Shown: positions 1 through 9,800 of the stretch, piece by piece
Numbering within the stretch: position 1 is the stretch's first letter
Layout of the letters: each line of letters opens with the position of its first letter
Assembly: GCF_904846715.1 (NCBI RefSeq)
Contig: NZ_CAJHBU010000011.1
Coordinates: 1 to 64,000 of the forward strand
DNA: 64,000 nt
Source of the DNA: Psychrobacter vallis
GTDB lineage: Bacteria > Pseudomonadota > Gammaproteobacteria > Pseudomonadales > Moraxellaceae
Reading direction: 5' to 3'
The notes under the pieces: generated by a model
Database searches by the model: none
What the model was told of the DNA's origin: nothing
The model's input: only the letters and a program-made list of their open reading frames with translations
Made by a program: the position numbers and the translations under genes

Positions 1-1081
1 TAAACCAATAACCAGATTTAGGGCAGGGTTGTCCTGCTTGGCAACGGCCTTGGACTTGACTGGTGATTTCGGGTTTAATCTTCGGCTGATCTTCGTAGTA
101 AGGAGTCATATCTTCGCCAGCTTCTTGACGTTCGATAAATTCTTCATAAGTAATTTTGTAGGGGTCAATTGAGACAAACCTGCTGGTATCAATGCCTGTC
201 TCTTTAAGTACGAGTGGTAGCGTATAATCAGGTTGGCTTTGCTGAATTTTTAATCCCATTTTTATGGCAGCAGTTTCGGAAAAGAGTCTGAATTCAGGGA
301 ATTCGCTGTAAAGCTTACTATATTCTTTAGTCAAGGGTTCGTCATAATCATTCGGAACGATTTGTTGAAGTAGCTCCACTTCATTGAAAACCTCTAAACT
401 AATCAGGTAATGACGCTTATCTGTGGATGAATCTGTTTGTCTATTCATTCTAATATTTAAAAAGGTATCTGCACCATGTCGAAGCTGCCATGTTTGAAGA
501 TCATCGAGCTGCAACCACTGTTCAAAACTTAATGGATAAGTATAGTTAAGATTGTATGTATTTCCGTCTTCTTTGGTAGCAAATGTAAAGCTGCCTTTGG
601 GACTTAAACGAGATTCACTTAAAGTTTTTGTAGGCGTCCAATTTTTATTCTGTAGCTCTTTAAAAAAAGACATCATTTTTTTATAAGCATCTTTGTCTGA
701 TATACCACTTACTTTGTGGTTGAATAAAAAACTAAGATTGATTCTAGAGAGTTTATAATTTTCTTGTTTATTATCCTCATAAGCTAAGACTGACATAACA
801 CCATTGATAGCAAATTCACCATTAGGATATTTGATAATGGCATTTGGTTCTTTGTATCTTGGAAAGTCATACCCTTGGAAAGTGGCTCCCATAGGTTGAA
901 CGTCTCCTTCTTGAAAAGCTTTATACTCAGGATTGGCGCTGTAAAGTTCTTTGGAAGTAGTATTAAGTTCAATATACAATGGTTTTTCAGGCATTATGGG
1001 GGTTACCTTATCTTGGGCGTTACAAGCGGTCATAAAGAGGCTTAAAAACAAAACGTAAGCAAGTTGCAGATAATATCTCAT
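1..1081 (-). CDS. Probable T6SS immunity lipoprotein (partial, C-terminus off window)
   Basis: The reading frame starts at an ATG at 1081 and stays open to the left edge, giving at least 360 residues. The N-terminus is a lipoprotein signal ending in a lipobox-like FMTAC, with the lipidated cysteine at residue 20, so the protein should be anchored in an envelope membrane and face the periplasm. The rest is a soluble alpha/beta-looking region. Near the visible end is a Cys-rich motif of the form CxxGxPCPxSGYW. It is the gene after the putative effector on the same strand (12 bases apart), downstream of vgrG, which is the usual place for an immunity gene. The immunity role is inferred from position and lipoprotein nature; I do not recognise the family with certainty (a Tli4-like lipoprotein is one possibility). 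Confidence 0.6.
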   Translation of the reverse strand, partial: MRYYLQLAYVLFLSLFMTACNAQDKVTPIMPEKPLYIELNTTSKELYSANPEYKAFQEGDVQPMGATFQGYDFPRYKEPNAIIKYPNGEFAINGVMSVLAYEDNKQENYKLSRINLSFLFNHKVSGISDKDAYKKMMSFFKELQNKNWTPTKTLSESRLSPKGSFTFATKEDGNTYNLNYTYPLSFEQWLQLDDLQTWQLRHGADTFLNIRMNRQTDSSTDKRHYLISLEVFNEVELLQQIVPNDYDEPLTKEYSKLYSEFPEFRLFSETAAIKMGLKIQQSQPDYTLPLVLKETGIDTSRFVSIDPYKITYEEFIERQEAGEDMTPYYEDQPKIKPEITSQVQGRCQAGQPCPKSGYWF

Positions 1082-1093
1082 CGTGTTTTTCTT

Positions 1094-2146
1094 TTAGTTG
1101 AATGGATAAAATTTATCAGGTTTGTTATACCAACCTGCCATCGCTTGAAGTTGGCCTAGCATATATCTCTCTTCTTTTTGCATCAGTCCATGAAACTTTT
1201 CAGCAGCGTTATTAATCCAATTCATGCGGCTTTCATAGTCATACAATAGAATATCTGATTCTGGTTTAGAGACATATTTATCATATTTAGGGTCATCTTT
1301 AACAGTAGCGTGATTGCCACGATAACGATACTTTGGTTGTACCGTGACTTGCGGTACATTACAATTACTTGAGAAGAAGAGCTTAACCTCAGGTGCAAGA
1401 CCTCCTGCCAATCCCATTGCATCGATTTCAAGCTGATGTCGCTTTTGCTTATAAATTAAGGGTTGTAGGACTTCGTGTTGTTCGTGCTGAGCAATTATTA
1501 GGACATTTTGACGTTGTGCTATTGCTCTCTCAGATGTGTTTTTTGAAGGAATTTTCTCAAATTTCTTAACTTCGTTAAAGCCCCTTTTTATGTAGTTATT
1601 ACTTTTTAGGTTATTGATTTTTGGCAACGAGTCTGCTGCCCAGTCTGCTTTATCGATAGCTGATTTTATCTGAGGTACAAGTGTGTTCGCATTACGTTTG
1701 TCTATACAGTTAAAGAAAACTGCCGATCCAAACTTATTGTAATAATGATGCCATCCCGCAATATCCTGAAAAAGCCAGAAATTGCCTTGTCCAAACCAGT
1801 CACTTGCAGTGACTGCAATACCATGTTTAGTTACTGTAAGAGTCCAATGTTCCAAAGTGCAAGCTACCGTCTTACTAGCAAATGCACCGAGCGCCATCCA
1901 ATAAAAGCGTCCTTTTTTATTTGGGCTTCCGTTTTTTTCAGTTTCTAAATAAAATCTAGCATATGTACCTGCTATTCGACGAGCTCTTACACTATAACTG
2001 TCCACAAAATCGTAGGTGTTGCTCGATACCTCTTCGCTCATACGCTCTAGACAAAACTGTTGAGAGACAGACCATAACTCTGCACAGGTACAGGTTTTCG
2101 GTGTACAGCTATTTATAGTCGTGTTGGTTTTCGCCTTGGTAACCAT
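1094..2146 (-). CDS. Putative VgrG-linked T6SS effector, unknown family
   Basis: A 350-residue soluble protein with no signal peptide or membrane segment. It starts 9 bases after the vgrG stop and is followed by a lipoprotein gene, the classic vgrG-effector-immunity order. The N-terminus has a cysteine cluster (C14, C19, C21). The core holds RRIAGTYARFYLE, then FYWMALGAFASKTVAC, then a WLFQDIAGWHHYY segment. From memory this pattern resembles DUF2515-type proteins found beside vgrG genes, but I could not confirm it. No catalytic motif of a known lipase, amidase, nuclease or NADase is visible. Function as a secreted toxin is inferred from context. If the partner lipoprotein is its immunity protein, the target should be in the periplasm or envelope. 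Confidence 0.6.
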   Translation of the reverse strand: MVTKAKTNTTINSCTPKTCTCAELWSVSQQFCLERMSEEVSSNTYDFVDSYSVRARRIAGTYARFYLETEKNGSPNKKGRFYWMALGAFASKTVACTLEHWTLTVTKHGIAVTASDWFGQGNFWLFQDIAGWHHYYNKFGSAVFFNCIDKRNANTLVPQIKSAIDKADWAADSLPKINNLKSNNYIKRGFNEVKKFEKIPSKNTSERAIAQRQNVLIIAQHEQHEVLQPLIYKQKRHQLEIDAMGLAGGLAPEVKLFFSSNCNVPQVTVQPKYRYRGNHATVKDDPKYDKYVSKPESDILLYDYESRMNWINNAAEKFHGLMQKEERYMLGQLQAMAGWYNKPDKFYPFN

Positions 2147-2155
2147 ACTTTTATC

Positions 2156-4834
2156 CTATTTTTTCTTTGAGAAAGTAGACCAGATCAGTTGCATCTTTAG
2201 TTCATCTTCTTTATCACCTGAATCTACACGAGGTGTCTTACCCTCAATATCTGATTCTGACTTGATATTTACATTCTTGCCTTTTAGCTGATATTTCATA
2301 TCTGGTAGAGGATTACCCATGGGGTCAACTAACTGTATCTGCTCATCAAAAAACTCTTTTTCCATCAATTTATCGAAAGGCAAACGCGATAAATAACTAC
2401 TATCCAAATCGCCCCCAGCCTTACTATGCTTACCACCTTTCTCCGTAAACGATTTTGCACTAATGGTGATATCAGCGCCATCAAGCGTGATACTCGCACC
2501 ACCAGCCGTCAGCGTAATCTTATTGGTCGCCACTATCTCAACTTCTTTGGTGGAGGAGGCGATGTTGATATCTTGCTTTGCCGTGGCATCTAATTTACCC
2601 GTATGGGCGGAGAGTGTGATGTTGTCCTTAGCATTGGTCGTACTAAATTGACCATCAGCGATTATATTGAGTGACTCGCTGCTGACTTGGCTGTGACTAT
2701 CGCCACTACTGATTGTCATATCTTGCTGGGTCGTGGTCATCATCTCACCCATAGAGCGCTGAATAATCATATCTTCACTGATATAACTATTATCAGCCGC
2801 GCTATCGATCAGCGTGTAGGGCGTTGTTTGATGAGTTTCGGTTTGCTGTTCCGATGCAATGGACTCAAGCTGGGATTTGATGGCTTGATTGTCGTTGACA
2901 TTACGTCCGAGTCCTGTTGCCAATTGTGTTAAACGCTCTGCCAAGTGCTGACCGCCAAGGCTGGTTTGGGTTAACGTCGGGGTATGGTGCTGGTAATTGT
3001 GTTGTTCAGACTGTATGTGAGTTTGCGGCTGGGTCGATAGGACAAGTGCTTCACCAGACTTAATATTAATTTGGGCATTGGTAGTGGCACTGATGCCTTG
3101 ACGTTTGGCACTGTCTTTCGCTGGATTGATAATGCCCATTTTTAGACTAGCAGAAACGTCAGCACTGTCTACTTTTAGCTGTGAGTAAGCATGTTCTGTA
3201 CGGTGATCGCTGATCCATTCTGTGAGACCGTTTTCTGTGTTGCGATAACCGCTCTCTACAGCTTGCTCGTTGTCTGTGGCGAATAGGCTAGGGCGACTTT
3301 GTGACAATAAGCTACCCGTATTTATTAGGTGTTCACTATCGCCAATAGATTGCATGAGTGTTTGATCATCCGCTCTATGAGTGAAGTGAGTGCCGTAGTT
3401 GACACCTGCTTGCGCCTCTAATCGGTTAATGGGTTGGGCTGGATGGTCAAGCAGGTGGCTTTTGGTAGGCGTCATATGATTACGACTATCAGCGTCACTT
3501 TGGGTCTCAGTGATTCCCGTCATTGGTGGTAGTGCATGTTTGCTATATAAGCTACCAACCCATGGGGTGTCCGCGGTAATAAGACGCAGCTGGGTGAGAT
3601 GACTGCCAGATTCTAACGAAGAAGCATGGCGTTCATGATGGCGACGGCTTACGGTCAATCCTGTCATGTGCGCTAGGCTATTGCGAGCCAAATGAACGAT
3701 ATGAGTAGCGCGGTAGTTAGCATTTAACGCACTGTGATCGACAAGCATAAAGGTATCAGCAACGTTCAAATCTGTGGCATGAGTTAGTGCATGATAGAGA
3801 CGATAATGACTTTGATGACTGTTTGCTACGATAGCCGCTTCATCGATGGTATCCGTGTCTGATACAGGAGTAAACGCAGCAGGAGTATCCAGTGTTAGTG
3901 AAGTAAGCGTGTTAGTAAGAGCTTGATTTTCTTCTTGTTTACCATTAATACTAGTAACAACGTCAGCGGACTGTGTGGGGTGTGCGACACTTGCACTATT
4001 GAAACGCTGCATCGTCACTAATTTTGGTTGGGTGTGAATCTGCTCACTGAGTGCTAAAACTGGTGCATGGACGCGGTCGTGTAACACTTGCTGATAGCGT
4101 AAAGCACCAATGTTTGAGCTGATGTCATCGATATCGCTTGGGTATGCTGAGGTGATAATGAGTTTTGGTGGGTGATGCTCGCCAGTTTGCTCATGCCGCA
4201 GGTACGCAGTCAGCCCTTGACGTGAGAGTCGCTCGCAAATATGTGTCCAATCACTCATTTGCCATTGGGTCATACGCGCTGGTGTCCAGCTAGCCTCATT
4301 TTTATCATTGCCGCTATCATCGATTACCTCTATATCTAAAGGTGCTGTGCGTTCTGTGACCATGGCTTGTACGGATAAATCTGTATCTACATGACAGTGC
4401 AAATGCTGATGCAAGCGATAAGTGATGGGCTGTGCGAGCAGACGATAATAACCAAAGCTACCATCATGATCGAGTTGATGCACACCCGTCACATATAGAT
4501 GGCGATATCGTAAGCCACTTGGCGTGTCGAAGCTTAAGGTCAAAGGACTACCGATCAAAGGAGTCAGCGAGGTAAAAGGTGGATGATGACGCTCATGAAT
4601 ATAGACGTGTAATACATAAGCATCGATACCGTGCTGCTGATGTTGCTGACTACTATTGGGGTTTAACTGATCAATAATATCGGCTTCACAAGATTGTTGC
4701 ATGAGCCTATGTTGCCACGCTTGATGAGCATTGAGGTCTTGTCGAGCACTTGGATAAGGCGCTTGAGTACTACCTTCACTGGCATAGAGCCTATCAGGAT
4801 GCATGGGGAGCACGGTATTGGTCACGCGTAACAT
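2156..4834 (-). CDS. vgrG: Divergent VgrG/TssI spike protein
   Basis: An 892-residue VgrG-like spike protein. Residues about 60-300 resemble the gp27-like part of VgrG (RHLYVTGVHQLDHDGSFGYY and following). Residues about 690-800 are a DUF2345-type beta-needle with repeats of the kind KDNITLSAHTGKLDATAKQD and ASITLDGADITISA. The C-terminal 80 residues contain EQIQLVDPMGNPLPDMKY, which looks like the start of a transthyretin-like module; in other VgrGs such modules dock effectors. The usual gp5-like OB signature (IPRxGxEV followed by GDPDxP) is not visible; the centre is rich in Ser, Thr, Gln and His instead. The frame is intact. It lies 74 bases after the OmpA-like gene and 9 bases before the putative effector in a leftward operon. 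Confidence 0.8.
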   Translation of the reverse strand: MLRVTNTVLPMHPDRLYASEGSTQAPYPSARQDLNAHQAWQHRLMQQSCEADIIDQLNPNSSQQHQQHGIDAYVLHVYIHERHHPPFTSLTPLIGSPLTLSFDTPSGLRYRHLYVTGVHQLDHDGSFGYYRLLAQPITYRLHQHLHCHVDTDLSVQAMVTERTAPLDIEVIDDSGNDKNEASWTPARMTQWQMSDWTHICERLSRQGLTAYLRHEQTGEHHPPKLIITSAYPSDIDDISSNIGALRYQQVLHDRVHAPVLALSEQIHTQPKLVTMQRFNSASVAHPTQSADVVTSINGKQEENQALTNTLTSLTLDTPAAFTPVSDTDTIDEAAIVANSHQSHYRLYHALTHATDLNVADTFMLVDHSALNANYRATHIVHLARNSLAHMTGLTVSRRHHERHASSLESGSHLTQLRLITADTPWVGSLYSKHALPPMTGITETQSDADSRNHMTPTKSHLLDHPAQPINRLEAQAGVNYGTHFTHRADDQTLMQSIGDSEHLINTGSLLSQSRPSLFATDNEQAVESGYRNTENGLTEWISDHRTEHAYSQLKVDSADVSASLKMGIINPAKDSAKRQGISATTNAQINIKSGEALVLSTQPQTHIQSEQHNYQHHTPTLTQTSLGGQHLAERLTQLATGLGRNVNDNQAIKSQLESIASEQQTETHQTTPYTLIDSAADNSYISEDMIIQRSMGEMMTTTQQDMTISSGDSHSQVSSESLNIIADGQFSTTNAKDNITLSAHTGKLDATAKQDINIASSTKEVEIVATNKITLTAGGASITLDGADITISAKSFTEKGGKHSKAGGDLDSSYLSRLPFDKLMEKEFFDEQIQLVDPMGNPLPDMKYQLKGKNVNIKSESDIEGKTPRVDSGDKEDELKMQLIWSTFSKKK

Positions 4835-4908
4835 AGTAAAGTCTCTATTTTGAACAATGGCTTTATGAAGGCAAGTCTTTACCTGCCACTATCGTTATAT
4901 ACAGGGCA

Positions 4909-5745
4909 TCATTTGCTAAGGGTGAATTCGATACGGCGGTTACGAGTGCGCCCTTCTTCATTGTCATTGCTGGCAATAGGATCAGCGTCCCCTTTGCCAG
5001 TAGTACTGAGACGGGCAGCATCGATATTACGACCTATCAGATATTGCTTAACCGCTTCTGCCCGTTCGTTTGATAGGGCTAAGTTGGCTGTAGGGTTGCC
5101 GACATTGTCGGTATGACCAGTGATAAGAACGGGTTTGTCACTGATGCGGCGCAAGACACCTGCCATGTCATCTAAGATACCTAGTCCCAGAGGTGTGAGG
5201 TTGGCACTACCAGATTCAAACTCGACAATACGATTGCCTAAGGTCTCATCTATGAGGCGTTGTTCACCTTCTACGACGACCAGCTGGTTTTCTAACTGAT
5301 AGAGATCGGTGAGACGCGAGTGAATGCGATTCTGGATCGCTTGTTTTTGTTCAAGACTGCTTACCTTGCCATGTAAGCTAATGGTTGTACCATGGATGTC
5401 GATACGGCCTTGGCGAATGTTGGAGATATCACTATCGATAATGGCTGTGGTGATCTGCTGCCAGTTGGTTGGTATGCTAATGTTTGAGCGCACTTCAATC
5501 TCATCTCTGACAGGTTTGTCGGGATATTGCGCTTTGAGCTTTTCGAGAATCTGCTGCTTGTCTGAGCTGGTAGCGACCACACCTTTAATAACAACAGGCA
5601 CATTTTGCGAGCCATTTGTCACATGGGCATCGTTATGTTCTGCAAAGACAGCAGCGCTAATAGGAAGAGTAATAGCAGCCGTTAATAGCAAGCGTCTTAT
5701 GTGACTTGTTAGCTTGGGTGTTGTCGTTATGGAGAGGACGTTCAT
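4909..5745 (-). CDS. BON-like/OmpA peptidoglycan-binding protein of the T6SS locus
   Basis: A 278-residue exported protein. A signal peptide (hydrophobic LLLTAAITLPISAAVFA) ends near residue 36. The middle (about 60-160) has a GTTISLHGKVSSLEQKQAI segment typical of a BON-like domain. The C-terminal half is an OmpA-C domain: GHTDNVGNPTANLALSNERA followed by GKGDADPIASNDNEEGRTRN and RRIEF, which contact peptidoglycan. TssL here lacks an OmpA domain, so this protein may supply cell-wall anchoring, like TagL or TagN proteins of other T6SSs. It sits between tagF and vgrG in the same operon. The domains are clear; the T6SS anchoring role is inferred. Confidence 0.8.
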   Translation of the reverse strand: MNVLSITTTPKLTSHIRRLLLTAAITLPISAAVFAEHNDAHVTNGSQNVPVVIKGVVATSSDKQQILEKLKAQYPDKPVRDEIEVRSNISIPTNWQQITTAIIDSDISNIRQGRIDIHGTTISLHGKVSSLEQKQAIQNRIHSRLTDLYQLENQLVVVEGEQRLIDETLGNRIVEFESGSANLTPLGLGILDDMAGVLRRISDKPVLITGHTDNVGNPTANLALSNERAEAVKQYLIGRNIDAARLSTTGKGDADPIASNDNEEGRTRNRRIEFTLSK

Positions 5746-5830
5746 TCAAGCACCTTTTCTAATTTTAATGTGATTGAGCAGTGACTAATCGCCGTGTATG
5801 ACGCCTAGTTATAAGTAGTTATTATCAAAG

Positions 5831-6811
5831 CTATTGTGCCAAAAATGTTTTTTTGAACAATTGCCTTGTGTCGTATAGATAGAGGTTGTCTTGCAACAAT
5901 ATTTTATTGAAACGGGACAATCCAATATCCTCATCGATATAGCCTTGAGTCCACTCACTATTGGCGATGACCACCCAATCCTCAGGATAATTGGTTTCAT
6001 TTTTTGATATTTGTTCAAGTATCCGTCCATCGGGCTTAGTAAAGCTCAATAGCAGACGATAACCGTTAGCCACTCGGTACAGATAGGTGTTCAGATAAAG
6101 CTGATGCGGCTGATAAAAACCAGTAATCAAATCATGCCAAAAAGTTGCTAAGTAGATGGAGCTTTCTTTGTCAGAAGTGAGAGACCAGCAAATGACTTTA
6201 TTAAGACCATAAAAGCCTTTGGTAAAAGTGGGTAAGAATAACAAGCCGGTAGCGATAATTTGTTGTATCAGTTGCGATTTATCGATGTCCATTAACACCG
6301 ATATGTCATGCAAAGTTGTGGTGTTGATAAAATCATAATAGTAAGTGCTAGCACTATTATCGATAGTAAGCTGGCTATGATTGAGGTATTCCATGAGATG
6401 GGCGCTGTCAGTCTTAGACTTGGCCGTACTTAACACTTCGTAAGTATCATTCCAAAGGGCGAACGACTTGATTGGCAAATAGTTCATCCAGTTTTTGGGT
6501 TTATCAGAATGCAACACCCCAAAACCTATCAATGGATAGTTTCTATAGCTACTGTCGTGACTCGGAACAAGAACACCAGTGATGATTTCATGAGATCTGG
6601 TATCTACATGACTAAAATTTAAACAGTCGATTTTATTGGTATCGGCCTTATCTATTAGACTTTCACTGAATATTTTTTCCGAAATGGCGAGAGCTTGACT
6701 GACCCATTCATCAATGGCATTGGTCTCTGATATATGAGCACGTGCACGTACAAAGTCTCCACGCGCAGGCAGTTTACCAAAATATATTAAAGGTAAGCAT
6801 TCAGGAGTCAT
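5831..6811 (-). CDS. tagF: TagF family T6SS protein
   Basis: A 326-residue cytoplasmic protein beginning with the TagF hallmark YFGKLPARGDFVRAR. TagF proteins belong to the T6SS core neighbourhood, and in Pseudomonas TagF is a post-translational repressor of T6SS firing. The start codon overlaps the tssM stop (ATGA), indicating translational coupling, the usual tssM-tagF pairing. No PppA phosphatase domain is fused, and none is encoded nearby. The family assignment is firm from the N-terminal motif and the tssM linkage; the repressor role is taken from the family. Confidence 0.88.
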   Translation of the reverse strand: MTPECLPLIYFGKLPARGDFVRARAHISETNAIDEWVSQALAISEKIFSESLIDKADTNKIDCLNFSHVDTRSHEIITGVLVPSHDSSYRNYPLIGFGVLHSDKPKNWMNYLPIKSFALWNDTYEVLSTAKSKTDSAHLMEYLNHSQLTIDNSASTYYYDFINTTTLHDISVLMDIDKSQLIQQIIATGLLFLPTFTKGFYGLNKVICWSLTSDKESSIYLATFWHDLITGFYQPHQLYLNTYLYRVANGYRLLLSFTKPDGRILEQISKNETNYPEDWVVIANSEWTQGYIDEDIGLSRFNKILLQDNLYLYDTRQLFKKTFLAQ

Positions 6812-9800
6812 GGTGTCTGCTCCTGCTGTGCTGTGTTCGCTGCATCATTATCAGTATTGGTGGCAGGGTCGCTGACTTGCGTATTATTGCTGTCAGTAGT
6901 ATTGGCGGTGACATTTAGCTCGCCTGTTGGCGGTAAAGTACGGCTTTGTTCATCAATTTGAGTGATCGAGTTATTACTAGCAGGAAGGTTATTACTGTCA
7001 GCGTTGTTATCAGTGATGGGTTTTGCCGTACGCGTGACCCCAAGGGCGATGACCTCATCCGGTAATTTCATACCCGTAAATGGATTGGTGGAGCGACCTT
7101 GACTGGCAGTATTGCTATTGCCACTGATGATTCTAAAGCGCACAGAGACAGTGATACCATCACCTGACCAAGCCATCTCAAAGATACCGTCACCAAGCTC
7201 AGTACGACGTGCGCTATTGATAAGACGTTCGACGCCAAAGCTACCCGCTTCTTCAAAAACGATAAAGTCTTTGCCATCATAATCTTTAGCTCTAATGCTC
7301 GCACCCGGTTGGCTGCTTGGATTGGGCCACACAAACGTTGTCCATGCTTGCGTGCCCATACGATAGCGCAGTTGCTGACCATCGACGACAATCGTATATT
7401 CGGTCAAGCCACTGACTGGCAATGGCATAATCTGAAAGGTCGTTTTATTGGAAGCGCCATTAGTACCAGTTGAACCCGAGCCAGCACTATTGCTGCCAGT
7501 ATAGTTGACAAAATATCGGCCAAAGTCAGCGACAAACTGCGGACTCAGACCCAAACCTGCGCCATTCCATATCTTGCTTGAGATTTGGTCGCCGCGGCGA
7601 ATGATAAAGGGTGACAGTGTCTCGTTGACGAATCGCGCCACGTAGCCATCTTCCCCAAAGAATTGGCCGATTTCTGTTGGTGTCGCTTCTAAATTGGCAT
7701 TGGCAGTAAACGGATATTTTTTCTCTAAAGTATCGAGGAAAGGTTTGCGTACTTGTGCTTTCCAAACTTTATTAATCTCCGCTTTCGTTGGGGTCAAAAG
7801 CATATTGAATGAGCGAGTCAGCGGCTCACTTAATAACGGGCGCACGAGTTGTTTTATGTCAGAGTTGGCTTGACTGAGTATTTGTTCATCTAATATTTGT
7901 AGAGACTTGGTTAATTCTGATCCTTCGGGGCTGAGCGTTTGTGAGGCAAATAATAAAGCATCAGGACCGATGTCAGCACTACGGGCAATATTATTAAAGC
8001 GAGTTCTGATATCTCCCAAGCTTGTTAAATAGTTGTCTAATAAGGATAGGTTTTGGTTGTCCTCTCTTGGTGTCACTAATGTGTGAATAGAAGCGAACGC
8101 TTGTGCTATCACACCTGATTGTGCTGGCGTTGCAGGCGCAGCAGGGTTAGAGCTGCTGGCGTTATTCATGGCCGCTTCTGCTTGTCGCAGTTCTGCTGGG
8201 CTTTGACGAAGTATGGTTTGTTTGAACCAATTGACAAATGAGCGCCGAGACTCGCCATTACTGGTAGAAGTTTGCATGGCGGCTTTATTGTCCCACTGGG
8301 TTTGACGATCAACGGTCTCGAATAGAGTTTTTAACGGTGACTCTGTAGCGTTCGATAGCTGGTTTAATAAGACAGCATGGTCATCGAATCCTGTGCTATC
8401 ACGAACATAAACTTGTGATAAAAACCGTTGCCATTCGCTGATGTATTCTTGTTTATAACGATTGACCAGATACTGCCTGATTTGTTCAGGACTGCCTGTC
8501 AAAGTTAGGTCGTCTTGGCTACTGGTTGCCAGTACCCAATCATCTGCTACTACTCTTGAAGTGGCAGCTTTGTCAATCTCATCGCTGACAAAAGACTCCC
8601 ATGCTTGTTTGGTAAAAGTACCTGAGATGACATAACTGCCAAGTAGTGCTTCATTAGCAGTGTCTTGAGTGATCTGAGCCACCGTGACTGAGGGAAAGCG
8701 GGCAGAGGAGCGCATTTTAATTTCAGAGTAAACACGCTCACGCGCAGGTTGGCCTTTGCTGACTTTAGACAGATTGCTACGGGTTTTGTCTATCAGCCCT
8801 AAGTCATTTTGGATAAGTGGAAAAGTGGGATCATCGACATGAGCCAGTGTGAAGCTCAAAATGCGCTCAGCTTGGCGAATCATTTTATCACGCGGCATAT
8901 CCGCACGATTGGCTTCAAGCCAGTTACGCCAAAACCGTGTCATCTGATCGCTTAAATGACTGGTCTCTAAATTGTCATGATTGCCAAGCATCAAATACGC
9001 TTTGAGCGCATTATAAGCGTCTTCAACGTCGGTAGGGTCGGACTGAATATAGGTGTCAATAATGGCAGCCTCAGACGCCTCGTCAACTTTTGACTCGTCT
9101 GTGCGTACTTCTAACTGATCGGCGTTTGTATTGACCTCTGTCAAAAACTTCTCTATGTTTTGTGTCGTAGGCGCTAAGACGATGATGTTGATACCATTGT
9201 AGTATTCTGCCAGCAGTTTTTGCTTGAGGGTATCGCCTTGATAGAGGCCAAAGCTTAAAGCCAGTGGTTTGTCTTCTTCATAGCCTTCTAGTTGTTCTAT
9301 TCGGCTTTGTAAGATACTGAGTGACTCAAGTTGAGATTGTAGATTACCATTGGCGTTCTTTTGCAGCTGGGCAACTTGTTGTAAATCAGCCACTACGCGT
9401 TCTGTCAGTTGTTTATTATTGGCATATGACCATGTCCACAGACCAACAGCCGTGCACAAAGTAACGACAGCGGCTAGAGTGGCAAGCGCGCGATGACTGC
9501 GTTTGTTGCGATTTTTGTGCTGCTTAACCAAATGCTTGTCTTTTAAAATAACTTTTGAAAATAGGTCTTGCAAAAAGTAGGGCTTGTCTGCGGTTTCTTG
9601 CTGTGCATTAAGCGGTATAGCTGGCGAGTGTAAATCGTAGTTTTGCACCATTTGCAGGGTCATTTGGCTGTTAACTTGCCCATCTTGCAAGGCGCTTGTA
9701 AAGTAAAACCCACGCAGTATGGGTTTAAACTGAAAAGGATTGTCTTCAAACAAGGCATGCATGAGCGTCCGTATCATTGGACGTAGCGATTGAAATTCCA

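Noticed and set aside
5324..5704. A 126-residue open frame on the plus strand opposite the OmpA-like gene
   Set aside because: It lies wholly antisense to a clear signal-peptide plus OmpA protein, has no ribosome site and no recognisable domain; it is a shadow frame.
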